Source of the DNA: Candidatus Equadaptatus faecalis
GTDB taxonomy: Bacteria; Synergistota; Synergistia; Synergistales; Synergistaceae
Direction of reading: 5' to 3'
Assembly: GCA_018065065.1 (NCBI GenBank)
Contig: JAGHTZ010000001.1
Span: 1-36,441 of the forward strand
DNA: 36,441 bases
Each line of letters starts with the position of its first letter. Position 1 is the stretch's first letter. Shown in pieces: positions 30,879 through 36,441 of the stretch. Under the pieces are notes generated by a model. The model was not told where the DNA came from. It was given only the letters and a program-made list of their open reading frames with translations, and did not search any database. The translations under genes and the position numbers were made by a program.

Positions 30879-32645
30879 TTAATTTTTCCACTGCACAGGG
30901 CTGAAAGCCTTGCCCCCGCCCTTGTAGAATTTGCCGAAGAATTCGTAATATTCAAGCCTGAGCGTCTGTATGAAAACAATCAGACCTTCAAGTGCAACAA
31001 CCAGAACGTTTCCCGCCGTGAGCAGCAGAAATTTCATAAACATACCGCCAGGCAGATTGCGCACCATTTCGGAAAGCATTATGACCGCCATTGAAAGGCA
31101 TACGTGATTGAGTGCAAAAGCCGCAAGCCTTACGAAAGAAACTGTGTTTGAAAGCATTGAAAGCACGACCTCTATAATTCCGAAAACGTCCGCAGCCGTT
31201 GAAGACTTCGGCTTTTCCTTAAACAGAAGGCGTGCGAACGTGCTTTTGAAAGCGATAAGCAGGACGGAAAGCACTGCCGTGAGTTTGAGAGCAAAAAGAA
31301 GCGTATCCGACCCCGTATCCGTTATGCGTGCAAGAGCAAACGCCGCAACTGGCCAGTAGAGCGCCAGTCCGGCGATTCCCTGACCGTCAAAAAGCATACT
31401 GCCGAAATTTCTGTCCCTGAACTGCCGCGCGATATTAAGCAGAATACCTGCCGAAATAATTGCGAAACCGACGGTTATCGAAGCCGCTATCAGACTTCCT
31501 GTGTCTTTTATCGGAGAGAGCCAAAGCGCGGGAATAATGTCCTCCTGTCCGAAAATGCTGCCGTACAAAACACCGAAAAACATTGAGCTTGCCGCGGCGC
31601 ATTTCATGATAAACGCGGCTGAGCGGGGTGCAAATCCTTTTTTCTGCGCCCATACCGCCGCAAAGTAAATCAGAAGTCCGTGACCGACGTCGCCGAACAT
31701 AAAGCCGAAGAAAAGCGCGAAAGTCAGCGCGACAAAAGCCGACGGGTCAAACTCGTCGTACGACGGAAGGCTGTACAGAGCGACGATATCCTGAAAAGCG
31801 CGGAAAATCCTTTTGTTTTTCAGCAGAACCGGCGCAGAGATGTTCAGTTCCTTCGTGTCGTCCAAAAGAATTGAGGTTGATGGTGCGCCTCGTTCGATCT
31901 CTGCTTTGATTTCGTCAACCGAATCGGACGGAAGCCAGCCGCTGATGAAAAACAGGCCGCTTACCTCGCCGCGTCCCCTGCATACGTCATAGACGCGCTG
32001 CATGGCGTAAAGCCGGAGATAAAGCTGTTCGAGCTGTTCCCTGCTGCCGTCCAGCAGTTTGTCTGCTTCCTCGGTAAACGTCTCAAGCTGCCTGCAGTTT
32101 TCCTCTTTCTGCCTTGCGATTTCCGCTGCCATCTCTGCGGTATAATCGCTGCCCGCAGTCTGCAGGCGTTCGTAATTTTCAGGTTTCAGCAGTTCGAAAC
32201 GTGCGCAGATAAACTCGTTGCCAATCAATTCCGAAACGCTGAAATCGGTTCCCTGCACTGCGGAAAGAATTTTCTCCGCAGCTTCGAGCTCCGCTTTTTC
32301 GTTTGTCAGGGCAAGTTTCTGTGTCTGCAGCTGATTGAACTTTGCAACAGCCTTATCGACGCTGTATCTTGCGGAAGTGAGCGTAAAATTTTTGTCCGGA
32401 GGAACGCTGACCGGCTGCGGAAGAGGTCTTCCCGAAGCTTCCCAGACGGAAGAAATCTTTGCAAGCAGTTCGTCATACGGGTTGACCGTTTCGGTCGTCA
32501 CCTTTGAGCGGAGGTTCATGTCATTTACAAGCGCGTCAAGAGACAGCGGCTGAAAGTTGCCGGCGAGCGCCAAAAGCTGTGCGCTGCTTTCAATTTCGCC
32601 GCGCGGCCCGACCAGCGTCAAAGCTGTCATTTTTATCACTGCCAT
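30879..32645 (-). CDS. atpI: V/A-type ATPase subunit I (a subunit)
   Basis: Stator subunit carrying the ion half-channels, 588 residues. The N-terminal ~295 residues are soluble with long coiled coils (about 95-130 and 170-215) that bind the peripheral stalks. The C-terminal half has about seven membrane segments starting at AFVALTFALFFGFMFGDVGHG (303-323), a family hallmark. The conserved channel Arg lies in SFVRLAAFALNH. An excellent GGAGGTGAT site precedes the ATG, which overlaps the atpC stop by 10 bases. Confidence 0.95.
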   Translation of the reverse strand: MAVIKMTALTLVGPRGEIESSAQLLALAGNFQPLSLDALVNDMNLRSKVTTETVNPYDELLAKISSVWEASGRPLPQPVSVPPDKNFTLTSARYSVDKAVAKFNQLQTQKLALTNEKAELEAAEKILSAVQGTDFSVSELIGNEFICARFELLKPENYERLQTAGSDYTAEMAAEIARQKEENCRQLETFTEEADKLLDGSREQLEQLYLRLYAMQRVYDVCRGRGEVSGLFFISGWLPSDSVDEIKAEIERGAPSTSILLDDTKELNISAPVLLKNKRIFRAFQDIVALYSLPSYDEFDPSAFVALTFALFFGFMFGDVGHGLLIYFAAVWAQKKGFAPRSAAFIMKCAAASSMFFGVLYGSIFGQEDIIPALWLSPIKDTGSLIAASITVGFAIISAGILLNIARQFRDRNFGSMLFDGQGIAGLALYWPVAAFALARITDTGSDTLLFALKLTAVLSVLLIAFKSTFARLLFKEKPKSSTAADVFGIIEVVLSMLSNTVSFVRLAAFALNHVCLSMAVIMLSEMVRNLPGGMFMKFLLLTAGNVLVVALEGLIVFIQTLRLEYYEFFGKFYKGGGKAFSPVQWKN

Positions 32646-33730
32646 ACAAAATCACCTCCGTCCGCAACAGGTTTTATAAGATGTTCCGCCGCAAGCCGCG
32701 GGCTCAGACCGGAATCAACGCTCTCCGTTATCCGTATCAGGTCTTCTATTTCGTGCAGCTTCAGCGTAAAGTAACATACCGTAGTGTGAAAACCGGGAAC
32801 GCCTTTTCTGAAAATCTTTTCTGCGCTTGCGTTGTTGAAACGCCGTATTCTCATTTCAAGCCGCAGCTCTCTTTCGGACTGCTCCCTCGTCTCGGCGAAA
32901 ACAGCGCTGTAATACGGAAAACGCTCGCTGAGATACTTTCTGTAGGTCTCGGGCGGTGAAGACGCCATAAAGCTCAAATCCGCCGGTGTAACCTTGTAAT
33001 GCGCCGGAATAAGCGCTGCCTGAATTTCGTCCGGCGGTAAATCGTAATAGAGCAGACATCTGTGCAGAATATAAAGATTAAGCAGATCAATGCGCGAGCC
33101 GAACAGAGGTGTCAGATATTTGCTCTCCGTCTTGTCCAGTGTACTCAAATCGTTAAAAACCGACACTTCCGTAAAATGATCCAGCGCTGTCTCAAGCTCA
33201 AGAACAGAATCTGTCTCACCTGCTTCCAGCCTTTGCAGAGGCTGCCGGACCGCATCGGCGTATCTGGATTTTTCAAGCGCGGCAAGTAGCTCTGAATAGC
33301 TTCTGCAGCCTGCCAGCGCGTCGTAATCAAGCTCGGAGCAGGGCAGCGGCGTAAGCTTGTAGCGGAGCGTCTGCTCGTCAATATGCCGCGAACGGACAAA
33401 ACGGAAAATCCTTTTCAGCTGCTCCGTCTCAAACCAGCCGAGCCAGTCTGCGAAAAATTTCCTGCGCGCCCCCTCAAGCCCCGAAACAAAAAACTCCGCT
33501 TCCTTAAGCAGCGACGAACGAAGCTGCTTTTCAAGATTGCCGCGGTGCGCCGTTGAAGAATCAAGGAACTGCAGCGGGACGGCATACGCTTCCGTTCCCT
33601 TAAGAAACTCCGTTATCTCGGCAGACGATTTGCAGTGCAGCAGAGTCCACAACTCATCTGCGGCAAGCAGCCTGCCGTGGCGGACGTGTGCCCGTATCGC
33701 GGTTGACGAAACGGCGGTGTGAAGCGTCAC
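32636..33730 (-). CDS. atpC: V/A-type ATPase subunit C (d subunit, AC39 family)
   Basis: Funnel-shaped subunit of 364 residues that links the central rotor D/F to the membrane ring. It shows the AC39 repeat pattern: repeated short helical hairpins, with segments such as SRIDLLNLYILHRCLLYYDL (the 'E.D..N' type helix) and FHTTVCYFTLKLHEIEDLIRI near the end, where family members carry R.KE.E..NI. The start is GTG, overlapping the preceding stop as GTGA, with GAGG upstream. Confidence 0.9.
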   Translation of the reverse strand: MTLHTAVSSTAIRAHVRHGRLLAADELWTLLHCKSSAEITEFLKGTEAYAVPLQFLDSSTAHRGNLEKQLRSSLLKEAEFFVSGLEGARRKFFADWLGWFETEQLKRIFRFVRSRHIDEQTLRYKLTPLPCSELDYDALAGCRSYSELLAALEKSRYADAVRQPLQRLEAGETDSVLELETALDHFTEVSVFNDLSTLDKTESKYLTPLFGSRIDLLNLYILHRCLLYYDLPPDEIQAALIPAHYKVTPADLSFMASSPPETYRKYLSERFPYYSAVFAETREQSERELRLEMRIRRFNNASAEKIFRKGVPGFHTTVCYFTLKLHEIEDLIRITESVDSGLSPRLAAEHLIKPVADGGDFVWQ

Positions 33731-34068
33731 TCAGCCGACCTCTTTACGTACTCCGACGCAAAATTTTCAGTCAGTGAATCAAGCAGAGGCTCAAGCTCCT
33801 TCTCAAAACGCGCGGTGTACTCCCTGCGTTTCTCTGCGCAAAGCTCTGCATAACGCCCTGCTTCTTCGGAAGCGGACGCCTGCGCGGTGCGGACAATTTC
33901 CTCTGCCCTGTGCTTCGCCTGTTCCGTGCGCTCTGCGCGAAGCAGCTCAAAATTTTTCTTAACCTCAAGCAGCCGGTACTCTGCCTCGGCCGCAGAGCTT
34001 CTGACAATATTCTCTGCCTCCGCCTCAGTTTCCAGAAGTGCGGCAAGCGTTTTTTCAAGACTGCTCAT
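33727..34068 (-). CDS. V/A-type ATPase subunit G/H (peripheral stalk)
   Basis: A 113-residue, very Glu/Ala/Arg-rich, wholly helical protein with heptad repeats and no hydrophobic core. It matches the AhaH/AtpG peripheral-stalk partner of subunit E in size, composition and operon position. These proteins are poorly conserved, so the call rests mostly on coiled-coil character and context. GGAGG is 11 bases before the ATG. Confidence 0.8.
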   Translation of the reverse strand: MSSLEKTLAALLETEAEAENIVRSSAAEAEYRLLEVKKNFELLRAERTEQAKHRAEEIVRTAQASASEEAGRYAELCAEKRREYTARFEKELEPLLDSLTENFASEYVKRSAE

Positions 34069-34090
34069 AGGTCGGCATTCCTCCTGAATT

Positions 34091-34723
34091 TTACTGCTGT
34101 TTTCTTTGAACCGACAGCTTTTGTGCGCTCTTCATGCGCGTGAAATCCTCCCGTTCGCTCTCCTCAAGCGCGTCGGAAATAAATTTCAGCTGATTCAGTT
34201 CTGAAGGTATTACTATCTTGTCAAGCGAATTTATGCGGCGGTGGGTCTTCTTCATCTGAGCCGCAAGACGGCAGATGCCGGCTTCCGTCTCGGCAAGCTT
34301 CGCAAGCAGGGCGGAAACCCTGCGGAACTTTGCGTATGCTTCGTCAGCCGCTCCGGAAGAACCGAGAAAAGAGCAGCACGGCTTTGCAGGGAGCTCTGCC
34401 GGCGGCTCGATTTCCGGAACTTCAACACCCATTACGGAATGAAAACGCACTGTCAAATCCTGAATTTCAGGGACGGACTGCACGATATCCTCAACAACCT
34501 CAATCCCGAGGGATATTGTTGCTCTCTGAAGAGCGTCGTATGCTTCGCGGAAAACCTCTGCCGCCTCAGCCTGAATTTTCTTTGCCGCATCGGTGCGGGA
34601 GGCAAGCTCAAACATCAAGACCTGCCGCTTCTGGTCAAGCAGATCGCGGCCGGACTGTGCTGCCGATATAGAGTTTTTCAGTTTCACAAAATCTCCCCGC
34701 GTGGGGGCAAATTTTACAGGCAT
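34091..34723 (-). CDS. atpD: V/A-type ATPase subunit D
   Basis: Central rotor shaft, 210 residues, antiparallel coiled coil. The N-terminal PTRGDFVKLKNSISAAQSGRDLLDQKRQVLMFEL is the strongest family signature. The C-terminal helix RRINSLDKIVIPSELNQLKFISDALEESERE is equally typical. The ATG at 34721-34723 has GGGAGGG upstream. A TTG codon just before it is not needed. Here D is the first gene of the operon, whereas in well-known V/A-ATPase operons it follows B. The 119 bases to cobT are AT-rich and must hold both divergent promoters, but I could not assign boxes firmly. Confidence 0.95.
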   Translation of the reverse strand: MPVKFAPTRGDFVKLKNSISAAQSGRDLLDQKRQVLMFELASRTDAAKKIQAEAAEVFREAYDALQRATISLGIEVVEDIVQSVPEIQDLTVRFHSVMGVEVPEIEPPAELPAKPCCSFLGSSGAADEAYAKFRRVSALLAKLAETEAGICRLAAQMKKTHRRINSLDKIVIPSELNQLKFISDALEESEREDFTRMKSAQKLSVQRKQQ

Positions 34724-34842
34724 CAAAAACCCTCCCGGTCAAAGATAAACTGCTCTGCAATAACATTCTACACGCATTTACTTTACCATATTTATGATAA
34801 AATATAAACAGAAAATTGAAAAAAACAAAGGATGAATGAGAC

Positions 34843-35853
34843 GTGTTCACAGTCTTTATCGGAGAGACAGAGCTTGCAAAAATACCCGGGCTTTCGGCTG
34901 CCGGTGCCGACGTCAACGCGCTGCGCTACACAGCACCGTCGGACGCCGACGTGCTTCACTTCGGAAAACCGCGCTGCGTCAGCACAATACCCGTAGATCC
35001 GCAGGGGCACCCGTCGCCGACAATAATAACGAAAGCGGCAATTGACGAAGCAAAACTGCCGTATCTCGTCGTCTGCGCGGGAAACTCCGTGAACCCCGCC
35101 TGTCCGTTTGAAACGGTCGCGTCGAAACCCGGAAAAGACCCGCGCTTCAGAAAAGCCCTGGAAAACGCGGAAGAAATAATAAAACGCTCGGAAGCTCTGG
35201 CAAAAAAACTCGCGCCGCAGCTCAAAAGAATTGTCATAGGAGAATCGGTTCCAGGGGGAACAACGACGGCGCTGCTTCTGCTTCGCGCGCTCGGCTATGA
35301 CCATACAGTATCTTCCGCCGGTCCCGTCAATCCCCTGCAGCTCAAAGAAGAGATTTGGCAGGCTGTCAGCAAAAGACTGAACATAACAATCGGAGGGCTC
35401 AAAGGCAAAGGTTATAAAGCCGCCGAAGAAGTCGGAGACCCTATGCAGATTGCGGTATCCGCATTTGTCCGCGCATTGCCGGAAAGAATTGACGTGACTC
35501 TGGCGGGAGGCACGCAAATGCTTGCGGTTGCCGCCCTTTTGAGAGACTTGGGCGAAACGCGTCCTCTGCTCGTCGCGACGACAAAATACGTCTACAAAGA
35601 CCCGACGAGCTGCATGGAAGAATACGCAAAAGAAATAGGCTGCGGGCTCTGGTGGGCACCGCTTGACTTCAGCAAATCGCCGCGCAGAGGCTTTGCCGAA
35701 TACGAGCTCGGCTACATAAAAGAAGGGGTCGGAATGGGCGGCGCAGTCATGTACGCAATGCAGCAGGGCGTTCCGATAGAACGCATACAGCAGAAAGCCG
35801 AAGAACTGTACGACACGCTCACGGAAAACATGGAAGCGAATTTCAAAAAATAA
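34843..35853 (+). CDS. cobT: Archaeal-type CobT, nicotinate-nucleotide phosphoribosyltransferase family
   Basis: Member of the archaeal/cyanobacterial CobT branch (UPF0284/TIGR00303), thought to activate the lower base of cobalamin by making alpha-ribazole phosphate from nicotinate mononucleotide. The 336 residues include VVCAGNSVNPACPF, the phosphate-binding IGESVPGGTTTALLLLRALG, VGDPMQIAVSAF and LAGGTQMLAVAALL, which are its conserved blocks. It is unlike the enterobacterial enzyme in its first third. The start is GTG 34843, preceded by AAAGGATGA. ATGs just upstream are out of frame. No other cobalamin gene is in the window. The terminator is 63 bases after the stop. Confidence 0.88.
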   Translation: MFTVFIGETELAKIPGLSAAGADVNALRYTAPSDADVLHFGKPRCVSTIPVDPQGHPSPTIITKAAIDEAKLPYLVVCAGNSVNPACPFETVASKPGKDPRFRKALENAEEIIKRSEALAKKLAPQLKRIVIGESVPGGTTTALLLLRALGYDHTVSSAGPVNPLQLKEEIWQAVSKRLNITIGGLKGKGYKAAEEVGDPMQIAVSAFVRALPERIDVTLAGGTQMLAVAALLRDLGETRPLLVATTKYVYKDPTSCMEEYAKEIGCGLWWAPLDFSKSPRRGFAEYELGYIKEGVGMGGAVMYAMQQGVPIERIQQKAEELYDTLTENMEANFKK

Positions 35854-35915
35854 AGGCGCAATTACAAAGAAAACCAATTACCGTGAGAAACGATTACGAT
35901 ATAACCTGTATGCGC

Positions 35916-35952
35916 AACGGGCTGAATGATAAGTTCAGCCCGTTTTTTTTTT
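35916..35952 (+). terminator. Strong terminator downstream of cobT
   Basis: A perfect 11-bp stem (35916-35926 and 35934-35944, loop TGATAAG) is followed by a run of T to 35952. Confidence 0.93.
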
Positions 35953-35982
35953 GAATACTTTTGCTTACAGCCGCCCAAAGAC

Positions 35983-36050
35983 AGCCGACAGCAGAATTTT
36001 GGTACAATAAACATAGCCCTTTCGGGCACTGATAGCCGACAGCTGACAGC
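35983..36050. repeat. Short direct repeats AGCCGACAGC
   Basis: AGCCGACAGC occurs at 35983-35992 and 36034-36043, and a one-base variant, AGCTGACAGC, directly overlaps the end of the second copy (36041-36050). The repeats flank a TGGTACAAT extended -10-like box (36000-36008) and the first hairpin of the non-coding region. Confidence 0.6.
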
Positions 36051-36395
36051 GGCGCTTTCGCGCCACTCCGGATTACTTCTTACTGGGAGCACCGTTCATT
36101 TTCCTCCGAAGCCGCAGGGCTCTTGCTTTCCCTGCCCACACCTTGGTCACAGAGGCCTCGCGTATAAGAGCTTAAGCCCGAACTCCGCCGGAGAACGTTA
36201 CCGAAGTGCTTAAACCCTGCAGCCGTAAAGGCAGCGGGCTTACCACCGAAGGTGCGCGCATCACGTAATGCGTAAAAGTGGCAGAACCCGGAAGCTTTAG
36301 CAGGAAACGAAAGGAATTGCAGGCTCTGCTAAGCCGTCCCAACGTTTCAAAACCACCGAGCCGGAACAGGATTAAAAACAACAATTCTGTTCCCC
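36013..36395 (+). ncRNA. Candidate structured non-coding RNA or repeat element, class unknown
   Basis: The last ~490 bases have no credible protein gene. They are dense in hairpins: GCCC-TTTC-GGGC (36016-36027), GGCGC-TTTC-GCGCC (36051-36064), GCAGGG/CCCTGC (36114-36135), CCTGCAGCC/GGCAGCGGG (36216-36238), CACC-GAA-GGTG (36244-36254), CGCAT/ATGCG (36257-36272), GCTTTAGCAG/CTGCTAAGC with one bulge (36294-36334) and an 11-bp GGAACAGGATT/AATTCTGTTCC (36363-36393). An extended -10 box ends at 36008. I compared it by eye with tmRNA, RNase P RNA, SRP RNA, 6S, T-box and cobalamin elements and found no match. Strand is set from the promoter-like box only. Confidence 0.35.
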
Positions 36396-36441
36396 GTCAC
36401 TCTCTGCACTGTAATGTTCACAGAATAAGAAATTTGTAACA

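Noticed and set aside
35926-36213. 95-residue plus-strand open frame starting inside the cobT terminator
   Set aside because: It begins in the terminator loop and reads through the poly-T run, with no ribosome site or family resemblance.
36172-36384. 70-residue minus-strand open frame in the right-end non-coding region
   Set aside because: There is no ribosome site, composition is Ser/Arg/Leu-rich and unnatural, and the frame runs through several strong hairpins. It is better read as structured RNA or repeat DNA.
35953-36441. RNase P RNA, tmRNA, SRP RNA or T-box leader in the right-end region
   Set aside because: Conserved blocks such as GAGGAAAGTCC, a tag-peptide frame with a tRNA-like end, GGAAGGAAGCAG or AGGGTGGNACCGCG are absent. 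GGCAGAACCCGG at 36280 recalls the 3' end of RNase P RNA but stands alone.
1-36441. CRISPR arrays, insertion sequences, prophage or integrase genes, toxin-antitoxin or defence systems
   Set aside because: No regular repeat-spacer array, transposase, integrase or recognisable defence gene was seen on either strand.

Overview
The window looks like a chromosomal segment of an anaerobic, diderm, amino-acid-fermenting bacterium, most plausibly of the Synergistota. This is an inference from gene content. The relevant genes are a V/A-type ATPase operon instead of an F-type one, an archaeal-type CobT, a FadL/OmpP1-type outer-membrane protein, rubredoxin, a sodium:alanine symporter and a peptide-class ABC transporter. 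No rRNA or other marker in the window fixes the taxon. Base composition is near 50% GC and coding is dense on both strands. No insertion sequence, phage gene, integrase or CRISPR array was seen.

Layout. Positions 1-2500 (minus strand) hold a nucleobase permease with a decayed 3' copy of a paralogue beside it, and phosphoglycerate mutase. Positions 2690-7307 (plus) hold a tightly overlapping run: transketolase, tRNA m1A58 methyltransferase, QueH and an M24 peptidase, followed by rubredoxin with its own promoter. A structured RNA that I read as 6S RNA lies at 7331-7513, just before rarA. A tRNA-Leu(CAA) on the minus strand shares a two-way terminator with rarA. Positions 9200-15732 (plus) hold a small Cys-tailed protein, an Rrf2 regulator with a three-half-site operator over its own promoter, a FadL-like porin, a divergent ATP-type PEP carboxykinase, an acyl-ACP thioesterase and an alanine symporter. 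Positions 15776-20077 (minus) hold a MATE exporter, homoserine dehydrogenase and a DEAD-box helicase with a DbpA-like RNA-binding domain.

Positions 20323-25742 (plus) hold a complete peptide/nickel-class ABC importer with several odd features. Its substrate-binding protein reads as a circular permutation of the family-5 fold. The second permease has a large extra periplasmic domain. Both ATPases are fused in one chain. The intergenic region upstream carries a partial cobalamin-riboswitch-like core. An MscL channel with a C-terminal zinc ribbon follows.

Positions 26285-34723 (minus) are a nine-gene V/A-ATPase operon in the order D-G/H-C-I-K-F-E-A-B, with start/stop overlaps at most junctions. 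Divergent from it is archaeal-type cobT, ending at a strong terminator. The last ~490 bases have no credible protein gene but are rich in hairpins and may be an unrecognised structured RNA or repeat element.

The strongest candidates for something undescribed are the permuted binding protein with its unusual permease, and the structured non-coding region at the right-hand end.
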